From positions 174,480 through 238,479 of the forward strand of contig CAOKFZ010000001.1 in NCBI GenBank assembly GCA_948467875.1: DNA of 64,000 nucleotides, written 5' to 3'. A program made the translations under genes and the position numbers. Shown here piece by piece: positions 7,892-17,756 of the stretch; position 1 is the first letter of the stretch; each line of letters starts with the position of its first letter. Below the pieces are notes generated by a model. That model made no database searches. It was given only the letters and a program-made list of their open reading frames with translations, and was not told the origin of the DNA. The stretch comes from an uncultured Clostridium sp. (GTDB taxonomy: Bacteria > Bacillota > Clostridia > TANB77 > CAG-508).

Positions 7892-10800
7892 CTAAATCTC
7901 CACAATATTTACAACTTCCAAATATTCCTCTTTCGTTTCATTCTCAATCGCCGCATACAACGCATTCACTGTATCAAGCGACGTAAAACATGGAATTTTG
8001 CATTCCACCGCCGTTCTCCTAATCTTAAACCCATCGCGGTTTGACTCTTTTCCTTTTGTCGGTGTATTAATCACAAAATTAATTCTGCCAGACTGAATCA
8101 AATCAATAATGCTATCTTTTCCTTCCCAAATTTTCTCAACCGCTGTGCTATTAATACCATGCGATGCCAAGAAATTCGCTGTTCCAGATGTCGCAAAAAT
8201 CTCGAAGCCTTTCATCGCAAACTTCTGCGCCAATGGCAACATTTCCTCTTTATCTTTGTTACGAACTGTAATCAAAATCGCTCCATGACTAGAAACATTG
8301 GCTCCACTGCTAATGAACGCCTTCAAAATGGCATTATGAAATTCTCTATCTACTCCCAAAACTTCGCCTGTTGACTTCATTTCAGGACCAAGACTCGTAT
8401 CCGCATTTTTGATTTTCTCAAATGAGAAAATTGGCATTTTCACACAAACATAATCACTTCGCCTCCACACACCAGTACCATATTCCATATCGCGCAACTT
8501 CTCCCCAAACATCACACGAGTTGCAATATCAATCATTGGCAAATTCGTTACCTTGCTAATATAAGGAACTGTCCTACTTGAACGCGGATTAACCTCAATA
8601 ATATACACCTCATCATTTGAAATGATAAACTGAATATTCAACATTCCAATAATCTTGAGCTCTTTGGCAATTTTTTCCGTATATTCAATAATTTTCGCCT
8701 GATGATGCTCAGCCACACTCTGCGTCGGATAGACTGAAATACTGTCACCTGAATGCACACCTGCCCTTTCCAAATGTTCCATAATTCCCGGAATGAGTAC
8801 ATTTTCACCATCACAAATCGCATCTACTTCCAGCTCTTTTCCCAACATATATTTATCTACCAAAATCGGATGTTCCTGTGCCACTGTATTAATCTCATTG
8901 ATGTAATTTTCAATTTCGTTGTCATCATACGCAATCGCCATTCCTTGCCCACCTAACACATACGAAGGTCGAACAAGAACTGGATAACCAAGCGCATTTG
9001 CCACTTCTTTCGCCTCGCCAACCGTATAAATTGTGCTTCCCTTTGGACGCAAAATACCACAATTGTTCAGCGCTTCGTCAAATTCTTTTCTATCCTCAGC
9101 ACGATCCATATTTTCCGCACTTGTTCCAATGATTTTCACCCCCATATCAGACAATGCTTTCGTCAATTTAATCGCTGTTTGCCCACCAAATTGTACAATC
9201 GCACCTTCCGGCTTTTCGGTATCAACAATATTTTTCACATCTTCTGGCGTAAGTGGCTCAAAATACAATTTATCTGCAATATCAAAATCGGTACTCACTG
9301 TTTCTGGATTATTATTCACAATAATTGTCTCAAACCCTAACTTTTTCAGCGCCCAAACGCCATGCACACTACAATAATCAAACTCAATTCCTTGCCCAAT
9401 GCGAATTGGCCCAGAGCCAAGCACCATGATTTTTCTTTTTTCGCTTTTCTTTGCCTCATTTTCTTCATCATAAGTTGAATAATAATATGGCGTTCTCGCC
9501 TCAAATTCCGCAGCGCATGTATCTACCATTTTGAAATTAGCAACAATTCCATTTTCCTCTCGCATTTTCCAAATTTCGTCTTCTGACATACCACTTAGGA
9601 ACGAAATCACTTTATCCGTAAATCCCATTTTCTTGGCTTTTAGCAACATTTTGGGGTTCATTTCATTAATCGCAAGCTCATTTTCCATACGAACAATTTT
9701 GTAAATACAACCAATAAAAAATCGGTCAATGGTCGTGATTTCATGGATTTTTTCCACCGAAATTTCGCGCCTAATTGCTTCTGCAATCACAAAAATTCGG
9801 TCATTATCCACGTCTTTTAGTTTTTCTAGAATTTCTTCTTTTTCCAAATTTGCTAATCCTGGCACCATAAAACTGTCCATATTTTCTTCTAGGGAACGAA
9901 TTGCCTTCATCAGTCCAGCTTCTAAATTAGGCGCAATCGCCATGACTTCCCCAGTTGCTTTCATTTGCGTTCCAAGTGTTCGATTGGCTGTCAAAAATTT
10001 CTTAAACGGCCATTTTGGAATTTTGACTACCACATAATCCAAAACTGGCTCAAAACAAGCATATGTTTTGCCTGTCACTTCATTTTTAATTTCATCTAAT
10101 GTATAGCCAAGTGCAATTTTCGTTGCCACTTTCGCAATCGGATAACCAGTCGCTTTTGATGCCAATGCTGACGAACGGCTCACTCTCGGATTTACCTCAA
10201 TAACGGCATATTCAAAACTATTTGGATTGAGCGCAAATTGCACATTGCAACCACCTTCAATTTTCAAGGCAGATATAATCTTAATCGCAGAAGTTCGAAG
10301 CATTTGGTATTCTTTATCTGCCAAAGTTTGCGAAGGCGCAATTACGATACTGTCCCCTGTATGTACCCCAACTGGATCAATATTTTCCATATTACAAATC
10401 GTGATGCAATTTCCTGCGCTATCACGCATAACCTCGTATTCCACTTCTTTCCAGCCACTAATGCATTTTTCCACCAAAATTTGCCCCACGCGTGACATAT
10501 GAATTCCAGAATTGGCAATTTCTTCTAATTCTTCCATCGTATACGCAATTCCACCACCAGTGCCACCTAGCGTATAGGCTGGACGAATAATCACTGGCAA
10601 ACCAATTTGGTTGGTAAAATCAACTGCGTCTTCCACAGTTTCCACAACTTTGCTGCTAATGCATGGCTCATTGATGGATTCCATCATATCTTTAAAGGCT
10701 TGCCTATCTTCCGCATTTTTGATGCCTTCTGTTCCTGTTCCCAAAAGGCGCACATTGTGCTGCGCCAAAAATCCGCATTCTGCTAATTCCATGGCAAGAT

Positions 10801-11089
10801 TTAAACCAGTCTGCCCTCCCAAATTTGGCAAAATACTATCTGGGTGCTCTTTTTCAATCACTTTTTTTACAGTCGTAACCGTCAGTGGCTCTATGTAAAT
10901 TTTATCTGCCATATTTTTATCTGTCATAATCGTAGCTGGGTTTGAATTAATCAGAACCACTTCAATTCCTTCTTTTTTCAATTCTCGACATGCTTGTGTT
11001 CCCGCATAATCAAATTCCGCAGCCTGCCCAATAATAATTGGACCAGAGCCAATCACTAATACTTTTTTTATTTCATTATTTCTTGGCAT
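7892..11089 (-). CDS. carB: Carbamoyl phosphate synthase large subunit
   Basis: 1065 residues, the normal full length. It makes carbamoyl phosphate from ammonia (supplied by CarA), bicarbonate and two ATP, for pyrimidines and arginine. Two homologous halves are visible, each with an ATP-grasp domain: VLVIGSGPIIIGQAAEFDYAG near residue 9 and MVLGSGPIRIGQGIEFDYCS near 550. Metal-site segments EVNPRVSRSSALASKATGY and EVNPRSSRTVPYISKVTN are intact. The C-terminal allosteric domain starts near 935. The start at 11089 follows GGAGGAATAAAA; a longer upstream frame is only the GC-rich spacer. It follows carA in an operon. Confidence 0.97.
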   Translation of the reverse strand: MPRNNEIKKVLVIGSGPIIIGQAAEFDYAGTQACRELKKEGIEVVLINSNPATIMTDKNMADKIYIEPLTVTTVKKVIEKEHPDSILPNLGGQTGLNLAMELAECGFLAQHNVRLLGTGTEGIKNAEDRQAFKDMMESINEPCISSKVVETVEDAVDFTNQIGLPVIIRPAYTLGGTGGGIAYTMEELEEIANSGIHMSRVGQILVEKCISGWKEVEYEVMRDSAGNCITICNMENIDPVGVHTGDSIVIAPSQTLADKEYQMLRTSAIKIISALKIEGGCNVQFALNPNSFEYAVIEVNPRVSRSSALASKATGYPIAKVATKIALGYTLDEIKNEVTGKTYACFEPVLDYVVVKIPKWPFKKFLTANRTLGTQMKATGEVMAIAPNLEAGLMKAIRSLEENMDSFMVPGLANLEKEEILEKLKDVDNDRIFVIAEAIRREISVEKIHEITTIDRFFIGCIYKIVRMENELAINEMNPKMLLKAKKMGFTDKVISFLSGMSEDEIWKMREENGIVANFKMVDTCAAEFEARTPYYYSTYDEENEAKKSEKRKIMVLGSGPIRIGQGIEFDYCSVHGVWALKKLGFETIIVNNNPETVSTDFDIADKLYFEPLTPEDVKNIVDTEKPEGAIVQFGGQTAIKLTKALSDMGVKIIGTSAENMDRAEDRKEFDEALNNCGILRPKGSTIYTVGEAKEVANALGYPVLVRPSYVLGGQGMAIAYDDNEIENYINEINTVAQEHPILVDKYMLGKELEVDAICDGENVLIPGIMEHLERAGVHSGDSISVYPTQSVAEHHQAKIIEYTEKIAKELKIIGMLNIQFIISNDEVYIIEVNPRSSRTVPYISKVTNLPMIDIATRVMFGEKLRDMEYGTGVWRRSDYVCVKMPIFSFEKIKNADTSLGPEMKSTGEVLGVDREFHNAILKAFISSGANVSSHGAILITVRNKDKEEMLPLAQKFAMKGFEIFATSGTANFLASHGINSTAVEKIWEGKDSIIDLIQSGRINFVINTPTKGKESNRDGFKIRRTAVECKIPCFTSLDTVNALYAAIENETKEEYLEVVNIVEI

Positions 11090-11224
11090 TTTTATTCCTC
11101 CAAATTTATTCTTAATATAAATTTTTATATTTGTCCCGCTGACCGAAGCGCAGGGGTTGAGGGGACAGCGTCCCTCACAGGTTGGGTGGTTTGGAGGGAA
11201 GGATAGCATCATTCCCTCCAAAAA
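11090..11224. other. GC-rich hairpin spacer between carA and carB
   Basis: Inside an otherwise AT-rich operon, bases 11130-11220 are GC-rich and fold into successive hairpins. One pairs GAGGGAA near 11197 with TTCCCTC near 11213. Another pairs GAGGGGAC with GTCCCTC around 11157-11177. carAB spacers are usually short, so this may be an inserted element or a structure controlling the CarA:CarB ratio. It resembles the island after carB in composition, not in an alignable sequence that I can see. Confidence 0.5.
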
Positions 11225-12289
11225 CTAAAGCTGTGCCACAAATTCATCAAACAAATACGATGAATCTTGTGGACCCGGGCATGCCTCTGGGTGAAATTGT
11301 ACAGTCGCAATTTTTTTATTTTTATAACGAATTCCCTCTACTGTATTGTCATTCAAATTGATATGTGAAACTTCTGCAATTTCTGGATTAACGCTATTAT
11401 CCAAAATATAATAACCATGATTTTGAGAAGTAATATGTACTTTTCCAGTCCTCAAATCTTTCACAGGATGATTTGGCCCACGATGCCCATATTTCAATTT
11501 AGCTGACTGAAAACCATGCGCCAAAGCCATTAATTGATGTCCCAAACAAATCCCAAAAATCGGCAAATCTGTTCTTACCAAATCTTTGATTACTTCAATT
11601 TCTTCTCGGCAAGTTTGCGGATCCCCTGGTCCATTTGACAACAAAATTCCATCTGGTTTTAATTGCAAAATTTTATTGGCTGGCGTATTCGATGGGCAAA
11701 CTGTCACACCAATTCCTCTTTTCAAAAGAGAATTTACAATATTATGCTTGAAACCATAATCTATTAAAACAACTTGCTTTTCATTGGATTTTCCGTAAGA
11801 CATCATTTGCTTGGTTGTTACTTGCCTTACCACATGCCCTACTTCATAATCTTTTATTTTTTTCATAATTTCAGGCATATTGCTAATATCAGAAGTGACA
11901 TAACCTTTCATTGTGCCTGACTCTCGCAACATTTTAGTCAATTTTCTTGTGTTGATATTCGTAAGTCCCGGAATTTTATAATCTCTTAAAAACTTATTCA
12001 AATTGCCTTCTTTTCTAAAATTGCTATCAAATTCAGCCAATTCATGAATAAAAACTGCCTTTGCCCAAATATTTTCAGACTCAAAGTCCTCTGAAATCAC
12101 ACCATAATTCCCAATCAACGGATAAGTCATCACAATTCCTTGCCCTGCATAAGAAGGATCTGTGAATGTCTCCAAATAGCCTGCCATTCCTGTATTAAAA
12201 ACGACTTCACAGGCTGTATCAAGCGCCATTGCACCAAATCTTTCGCCTTCAAAAACTTCGCCATTTTCTAGAACTAAATATCCAACCAT
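11225..12289 (-). CDS. carA: Carbamoyl phosphate synthase small (glutaminase) subunit
   Basis: 354 residues. CarA hydrolyses glutamine and passes ammonia to CarB. The N-terminal domain starts MVGYLVLENGEVFEGERFGA. The class I amidotransferase domain has GILLSNGPGDP, the nucleophile motif IFGICLGHQLMALA and the His-Glu pair in QFHPEACPGPQDSSYLFDEF. The start at 12289 follows AGGAGAGG. It forms an operon with carB. Two leader hairpins upstream suggest transcription attenuation. Confidence 0.96.
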   Translation of the reverse strand: MVGYLVLENGEVFEGERFGAMALDTACEVVFNTGMAGYLETFTDPSYAGQGIVMTYPLIGNYGVISEDFESENIWAKAVFIHELAEFDSNFRKEGNLNKFLRDYKIPGLTNINTRKLTKMLRESGTMKGYVTSDISNMPEIMKKIKDYEVGHVVRQVTTKQMMSYGKSNEKQVVLIDYGFKHNIVNSLLKRGIGVTVCPSNTPANKILQLKPDGILLSNGPGDPQTCREEIEVIKDLVRTDLPIFGICLGHQLMALAHGFQSAKLKYGHRGPNHPVKDLRTGKVHITSQNHGYYILDNSVNPEIAEVSHINLNDNTVEGIRYKNKKIATVQFHPEACPGPQDSSYLFDEFVAQL

Positions 12290-12324
12290 TTTTTCATCCT
12301 CTCCTACTTTTATTTTGCAAAAAT

Positions 12325-12417
12325 AAAACACTAAATCATAAATCTAGTGTTTTATTAAAATTACTATTCAAGAAAAAAGGAAATGCTTTATCAATCATAG
12401 CTTTTTTTCTATGATTG
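12325..12417 (-). promoter_or_regulatory. Two hairpins in the carA leader, possible attenuator
   Basis: Reading towards carA there is first a perfect 9-bp hairpin (arms 12409-12417 and 12392-12400). Next comes a 9-bp hairpin (arms 12345-12353 and 12325-12333) followed by ATTTTTG. The second ends about 35 bp before the carA start and could terminate early transcription. The ligand or sensor is not evident; I see no PyrR-type anti-antiterminator consensus that I would trust. Confidence 0.45.
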
Positions 12418-12547
12418 CCAATTACTATTTGATTGAAACACTTTCTTTTTTTCATTTTTGTTAACCTCTTTTTACATTACCCTTTCTTATTATTTTAATA
12501 TATTTTTCCATAAATTGCAAGCATTTTTTAATAATTTCTGATATTTT

Positions 12548-14594
12548 TTAAATTTCAATTCTACCATGAAAATTTTTGTCCACCAATAACCTAAATTCCT
12601 TATTTTCTGGCTTTTCCAAAAGTGGGTCTTTTTCGATAATTTCCAACGCAATTGCTTGAATTTGTTTTAAAGTTTCAATATCTTCAAATAAATTCGCAAT
12701 TTTAAACTCTGGAATACCATGTTGTTTCGTCCCAAAAAACTCCCCTGAACCACGTAGTTCCAAATCTTTTTCAGAAATCACAAAGCCATCATTGGTACTT
12801 GAAATAACTTTCATTCTTTCTTGAATCACATGCGAATTTCCCTGATATTTCAAAATGCAATAAGACTGAAATTCGCCTCTTCCCACTCTGCCACGCAATT
12901 GATGCAATTGCGCCAGCCCAAAACGCTCTGCATTTTCAATAACCATAATATTACTATTTGGCACATTCACGCCAACTTCAATCACAGTCGTGGAAATCAA
13001 AATATCAATTTCGCCATTTTTAAAACGTTCCATAATTTCGTCTTTCTCTCTGGGGCGCATTTTCCCATGCAAATATTCCACACGATAATTGGTAAAAACT
13101 TGGTTTTTATAAACTTCCACCAATTCCATAACCGATTTGGCATCAATTTCTTCATTTTCCTCTACCAATGGGCACACAATATAGCATTGTCTTCCCTCGT
13201 CAATATTTTTCGCGATGAAGTTGTTGACACGAGCCTCCATATCTTTTCGAACCGCATAAGTTTCAATTTTTTTACGATTTGGCGGCAATTCATCAATCAT
13301 AGAAATATCCAAATCGCCATATAAAATGAGTGCAAGTGTTCTTGGAATTGGCGTTGCTGTCATAACTAAAACATCTGGATTATTTCCTTTTTCAGCAATC
13401 GTACTTCTTTGACGAACCCCAAAGCGATGTTGTTCATCTGTTACAACCAAACCAAGTTTAGCAAAAACGACATTTTCTTCTAAAACTGCATGTGTCCCAA
13501 TCAAAATATCAATTTCGCCCTTTTGCAAACGCTCTAAAATCGCCTCTTTTTTCTTTTTGGAAATACCACTGACTAGTAATTCACATCGAATTCCAGTGCC
13601 CTGCAAAATTTCCTCAAATGTTTCCAAATGCTGCGTTGCTAAAATCGCTGTCGGCGCCATAACAACCGCTTGATAGCCTGATTTGACTGCTTTATAGGCA
13701 GCCACCAATGCCACAATCGTTTTTCCGAGAACCAACGTCTCCTTGCAACAATCGGTTCATCGGTTTCGAACTTTCCATATCGCTATCAATTTCTTCTAAT
13801 ACTCGCAACTGTGCTTTTGTCAATTGAAATGGCAACTGGTTAATCATTTCTGACATTTTAATTTCTTGCGGAAAAGAAATCCCTTGCTTTTGCACTTCGT
13901 ATTTACTTTTTAAACTCAAAAGCGCCAACTGCATTGACAGCAATTCCTCAAAAACTAGCCTTTTTCGTGCCATTCTAAACTGCTCAAAATCATTCGGAAA
14001 ATGAATTTGTTTGACAGCAGTATTAATATCACACAAATTGTATTTTTGCATGAAATATTGTGGCATGGTTTCCGGCAATTTTCCGCTTACCTCTGCTACG
14101 CCATTTTCCATGATTTTACGAATGGTATTTTGCGATAAACTGTAAGTGAGTGGATAAATTGGAATGATTTTGCCTGTATTTTTGTTGCTCTCTGCCTCTT
14201 CATACACCGGAGACTGCATTTCGATTTTGCCATATTTGCCTTTAGCTTTTCCATAAAATTTATAACGCTTATTTGGCGAAAATACATTTTTTAAATAAGG
14301 TTGATTATACCAAGTAACTTGGCAACTTCCTGTTTCGTCCCTAACCATTAATTTGCAAAGCGTAAGGTTTCCACGAATGCGAACCTCACTCATTCGCCCA
14401 ACTGGATATGCAGAAATCAAAACTTCTTCGCCATCTTGGACTTGGTCAATCGTCTTCGGTTTACTTCTATCTTCATACTCTCGCGGATAATAGGTAATCA
14501 AATCTTCTAAAGTATCAATTCCTAATTTATTTAAAAGTTTTACTCTAGTTGGTCCAACACCTTTGATAAACTGAACTTGCTTTTTCAAATCCAT
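12548..14594 (-). CDS. recG: ATP-dependent DNA helicase RecG, read through a CGGA +1 site
   Basis: RecG remodels stalled replication forks and Holliday junctions. The N-terminal wedge/OB part is QFIKGVGPTRVKLLNKLGI and following residues; the helicase part has GTHAVLEENV, TDEQHRFGVRQR (DEQH box), TATPIPRTLAL and the motif VI segment QLRGRVGRGEFQS. The frame breaks exactly in Walker A: the DNA reads GDVGS, then CGGAAAAACG. Skipping the C at 13727 gives GDVGSGKTIVALVAAYKA, and the product is 681 residues, the normal RecG length. I chose ATG 14594 because GGGGG lies about eight bases upstream; a promoter ends at 14616. Confidence 0.93.
13724..13727 (-). other. CGGA +1 frameshift site in recG (Walker A)
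   Basis: An in-frame CGG after TCT. The local bases TCTCGGAAAAAC are identical to those at the uvrB site. Skipping C restores G-S-G-K-T. Confidence 0.9.
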
Positions 14595-14615
14595 TTTCAT
14601 TTCCCCCATTTTTAT

Positions 14616-14644
14616 ATTATAACGGAAAAATAAAATTTTGGCAA
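14616..14644 (-). promoter_or_regulatory. Sigma-A promoter of recG
   Basis: TTGCCA (14644-14639), 17-bp spacer, TATAAT (14621-14616). The predicted leader is only about 15 nt, which supports the start at 14594. Confidence 0.75.
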
Positions 14645-14645
14645 G

Positions 14646-14680
14646 AAAAACGGAGCCTGAAATTTCTTGGCTCCGCTTTT
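14646..14680. terminator. Bidirectional terminator between the small ORF at 14686 and recG
   Basis: CGGAGCC (14651-14657) pairs with GGCTCCG (14669-14675), extended by A/T pairs with T runs on both strands. It overlaps the -35 region side of the recG promoter. Confidence 0.75.
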
Positions 14681-14685
14681 CTTCT

Positions 14686-14829
14686 TTATGCCACCCAGAA
14701 GATTATCCGCGTTTTGGGCTTTTCCTGTGTTGTATCAATGTTACTTTCTCTTTTTTTAGGTTCAACATAACCTTTCTTTCGATAAACAACCCCCTCTGCC
14801 CCACGATATATCTCTTCTTTTTCAGACAT
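14686..14829 (-). CDS. Small basic protein, unknown; carries a CGGA near its end
   Basis: A 47-codon ORF (MSEKEEIYRGAEGVVYRKKG and onward) with a strong GGAGG site, followed by a terminator, so probably expressed. It is highly charged and has no membrane segment. Codon 41 is CGG. Read as arginine, the protein ends KTRIIFWVA. Read with the +1 skip seen elsewhere in the window, the next codon after Gly is TAA (14705-14703) and the protein ends KPKTG. Either product is plausible. It may be a small conserved protein of this lineage, but I do not recognise a family. Confidence 0.55.
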   Translation of the reverse strand: MSEKEEIYRGAEGVVYRKKGYVEPKKRESNIDTTQEKPKTRIIFWVA

Positions 14830-14915
14830 GTCTTTTTCCTCCTGCTTTTTCAGATTTATAGTTGTACTTTTATTTTACCATATTTTTCTATTTATGTAAA
14901 TATTTTTCGTAAAAA

Positions 14916-16061
14916 TTATATTTGTTTCATTTTTAAGCGTTCATAAACATCCTTTCTTAAAATTGAATACAGCACAGAAACACATGGCAAACCAAGCAAT
15001 AATCCTAGCATTCCACCTAATCCTCCACCTACAATCACAGCAACTAACACCCACATACCTGGAAGTCCAACAGAATTTCCAACCACTTTTGGATAAATGG
15101 CATTGCTTTCGATTTGTTGCAAAATGAGCAAGAAAGCAATGAATATTAGCGATTTTACTGGTGAAACAGATAAAATCAAAATCGCCCCCAAAATAATTCC
15201 AATAAATGCACCGACAATTGGAATTAGCGCTGTTACTCCAACAAAAACAGAAATCGTTGCCGCATAGGGCAATCTTAGCAATAACATTCCTAAAAAGCAC
15301 AAACTTCCCAAAATCACTGCCTCAATGCACTGTCCTCCGATAAAATTACTAAACGTAATTTTTGATAAATGGCATATTTCTAATAAACGCTCTGCCTTTT
15401 TCTCTGGAAAATACGCTCGAATTAATTTCTTTACTTGGTCTGATAACTTCTCTTTACTCATTAAAATATACACGGCAAAAACAATCGCAACAATGCTATC
15501 AAAAATTCCACCAATTACCGAAACCACAAAACCGATCGAAGATGTCACAACACTTCCTGCAAAATTTTTGACAAAATTCATAAGCTCATTAATAATTTGG
15601 TCCCAATTAATTTCAATACTACTAATTTGATCACGAATTCCTGGATATTGCTCCGTTAGTTCCATAGCACCCTCTTTTATATTGTAAGCAAGTTCTGGAA
15701 GATTTCCTGCAAACATCACAATTACACTAATTAATTGCGGAATAACCAACTTGATAATCAAGCCAATGATTAGAATAATCAAAATCAAAGAAATCACAAT
15801 CGAAATTGGTCTTTTCAAATGACTTGGTTTTGCATTTTTATCTTTTGCCTTTTTGACTTTCAAAAATTTTCGCTCAAAAATACTCATGGGAATATTCAAA
15901 ATAAATGCAATCCCAACACCAAACAAAAATGGCGATAAAATATTTACCAAATTAAAAAACATATTTTTGACAATTCCAAAATTTTGCAAAATGAAAAACA
16001 GCACTAACGCATATGTAATAATTTTTATTATTTTTTTTGTATTTTCTTTATTTAACTCCAT
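14916..16061 (-). CDS. AI-2E family transporter
   Basis: 381 residues with about eight membrane helices, ordinary for the AI-2E/YdbI/YtvI family. Helices cluster at residues 13-45 and 70-110 and throughout 150-365. The family-typical C-terminal half contains LPYAATISVFVGVTALIPIVGAFIG and GLPGMWVLVAVIVGGGLGGMLGLLLGLPCVSVLY. Members export small molecules or act as Na+/H+ antiporters; the AI-2 role holds for few of them, so the substrate is open. It starts 9 bp after the pta stop and is probably co-transcribed with pta. Confidence 0.88.
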   Translation of the reverse strand: MELNKENTKKIIKIITYALVLFFILQNFGIVKNMFFNLVNILSPFLFGVGIAFILNIPMSIFERKFLKVKKAKDKNAKPSHLKRPISIVISLILIILIIGLIIKLVIPQLISVIVMFAGNLPELAYNIKEGAMELTEQYPGIRDQISSIEINWDQIINELMNFVKNFAGSVVTSSIGFVVSVIGGIFDSIVAIVFAVYILMSKEKLSDQVKKLIRAYFPEKKAERLLEICHLSKITFSNFIGGQCIEAVILGSLCFLGMLLLRLPYAATISVFVGVTALIPIVGAFIGIILGAILILSVSPVKSLIFIAFLLILQQIESNAIYPKVVGNSVGLPGMWVLVAVIVGGGLGGMLGLLLGLPCVSVLYSILRKDVYERLKMKQI

Positions 16062-16070
16062 ATAAACTCC

Positions 16071-17060
16071 TTATTTTTGAGATTGAATAACAGTTATCAA
16101 AATTGTGCCAACAATTCCTTCCACTGAACTTCCCCTCGACAAATCATTAATTGGCTTTTCCAAGCCTTGGCAAATCGGTCCAAACATCTGCGCATTAGCT
16201 AATCTTTCCACCAATTTACACCCAATATTCCCTGCATTAATATCTGGAAAAATTAGCACATTTGCCTCTCCTTTTAGGCTTGAACAAGGCGCCTTAGACT
16301 CTGCTATTTCTGGCACAATGGCAGCATCCAATTGAATTTCTCCATCTATTTTCAAATCTGGCATTTTATGTTTTACTCTTTCCGCCGCTTTGACAACTTT
16401 ATCAACCGATTTTGATTTCGCACTTCCAAACGTCGAATACGAAAGCATTGCCACCTTGGCTTCTTTCTTAGTAAATTTTTCATAAGTTTTCGCAGAAGTC
16501 ATCGCAATTTCAGACAAAGCCAAATAACCTGGATTTTCATTTAAAGCACAATCCGAAAACAGATACACACCATCTTTATCTCCATATTCTTCATTTGGCA
16601 CCAACATTACCAAAACCGTTGATAAAATTTTAGTTCCCGCTTTTTCAAAAATACGCATTGCCGTTTTCAAAATATCCTTTGTGGTATTCATGGCACCTGA
16701 AACATAGCCATCGCTGTCTCCCAATTTAACCATCATCATACCAAAATAAACTGGATTTTGGATTAACTCTTGCGCTTCTTCCCTTGTTACCGTTTGGTCA
16801 ATTTGCGCTAAACGCTGCGCATAAAATTCTGCCTTCTCTGACATTTTCGGATTGATTATTCGTGCCCCTGAAATATCAATTTTTTCCTTCTGCGCTTTTT
16901 TTTCGATCTCATCCTGATTTCCCAATAAAACAATATGCGCTAAATCTTCTGCTAAAATAATCTCTGTTGCTTTCAAAATTCTAATGTCCATGGCTTCTGG
17001 TAAAACAATCGTTTTTTTGTCCAATTTCGCTCTTCTTTTTAAATCATCAAAAAATGGCAT
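16071..17060 (-). CDS. pta: Phosphate acetyltransferase
   Basis: 329 residues, the usual size of single-domain Pta. It interconverts acetyl-CoA and acetyl phosphate in the cytoplasm, feeding acetate kinase for ATP in fermentation. Seen are IVLPEAMDIRILKATEIIL near residue 18, YFGMMMVKLGDSDGYVSGAMNTT near 105, ALNENPGYLALSEIAM and the C-terminal IFPDINAGNIGCKLVERLANAQMFGPICQGLEKPINDLSRGSSVEGI signature. No ackA lies next to it in this window. The start follows AAAGGAG. Confidence 0.95.
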   Translation of the reverse strand: MPFFDDLKRRAKLDKKTIVLPEAMDIRILKATEIILAEDLAHIVLLGNQDEIEKKAQKEKIDISGARIINPKMSEKAEFYAQRLAQIDQTVTREEAQELIQNPVYFGMMMVKLGDSDGYVSGAMNTTKDILKTAMRIFEKAGTKILSTVLVMLVPNEEYGDKDGVYLFSDCALNENPGYLALSEIAMTSAKTYEKFTKKEAKVAMLSYSTFGSAKSKSVDKVVKAAERVKHKMPDLKIDGEIQLDAAIVPEIAESKAPCSSLKGEANVLIFPDINAGNIGCKLVERLANAQMFGPICQGLEKPINDLSRGSSVEGIVGTILITVIQSQK

Positions 17061-17163
17061 TAGCTTTCTCCTTTTTTATATTGTTTTTTATTATACCTTA
17101 AAATTCAAAAAATTTCAATAGTTTTTTACAAATTTACAATCCAAAAAACTTTTCATAAAAATC

Positions 17164-17192
17164 TTGCAAAATTTGCCAAAATACGATATAAT
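17164..17192 (+). promoter_or_regulatory. Sigma-A promoter of purECN
   Basis: TTGCAA (17164-17169), 17-bp spacer, TATAAT (17187-17192), only about 25 bp before the purE start. The leader is too short for a purine riboswitch. Confidence 0.8.
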
Positions 17193-17216
17193 TTTGAAAA
17201 ATAGGAGGTTTTAACT

Positions 17217-17735
17217 ATGAAAAATATTGATGTTGCCATTATTATGGGAAGTGATTCCGATTTACCCATTATGAAAGACGCTGCTAAATTTCTAGAAGAT
17301 ATGAATATTTCTTACGAAATGAAAATTTTATCTGTCCACAGAACCCCTGAAAAAGCGGCAGAATATGTAGAAGAATTAAAAAACAAAAACGTAAAAGTTG
17401 TCATTGGTGGCGCTGGTGGCGCTGCGCATTTGCCGGGTGTCATTGCCGCCCAAATCCCAATTCCAGTCATTGGTGTTCCCATTTATACCAAAACCTTAAG
17501 CGGCGTTGATTCGCTTTACTCCATTGTGCAAATGCCTTCTGGAATTCCAGTTGCCACAGTCGCAATTAATGGTGCCAAAAATGCCGCCATTTTAGCTGCC
17601 ACAATCTTGGGCATTTCAGACGAAACCATTCGCCAAAAAATGATTGATTACAAAGCATCTTTAAAAGAAGGCGTCATCGCTAAAGACCAAAAATTGCAAA
17701 CCCTTGGCTACGAAGAATATATAAAAAACATGTAA
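17217..17735 (+). CDS. purE: N5-carboxyaminoimidazole ribonucleotide mutase, class I PurE
   Basis: 172 residues. PurE moves the carboxyl group of N5-CAIR to give CAIR in purine synthesis. The signature MGSDSDLPIMKDAAKFL is at residue 11, SVHRTPEKAAEYVEE at 41 and GGAGGAAHLPGVIAAQIPIPVIGVP at 64. The last parts carry DSLYSIVQMPSGIPVATVAING. First gene of a purE-purC-purN operon. Length and motifs are complete, with no in-frame CGG. Confidence 0.97.
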   Translation: MKNIDVAIIMGSDSDLPIMKDAAKFLEDMNISYEMKILSVHRTPEKAAEYVEELKNKNVKVVIGGAGGAAHLPGVIAAQIPIPVIGVPIYTKTLSGVDSLYSIVQMPSGIPVATVAINGAKNAAILAATILGISDETIRQKMIDYKASLKEGVIAKDQKLQTLGYEEYIKNM

Positions 17736-17756
17736 AATTTTGAAAGGAAGAAAAAT

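Noticed and set aside
11090-11221. 44-residue N-terminal extension of CarB
   Set aside because: It is the translated GC-rich spacer; family sequence and the ribosome site both place the start at 11089.
12290-12547. Riboswitch or T-box in the carA leader
   Set aside because: Only two simple hairpins are visible and no conserved core of a known class.
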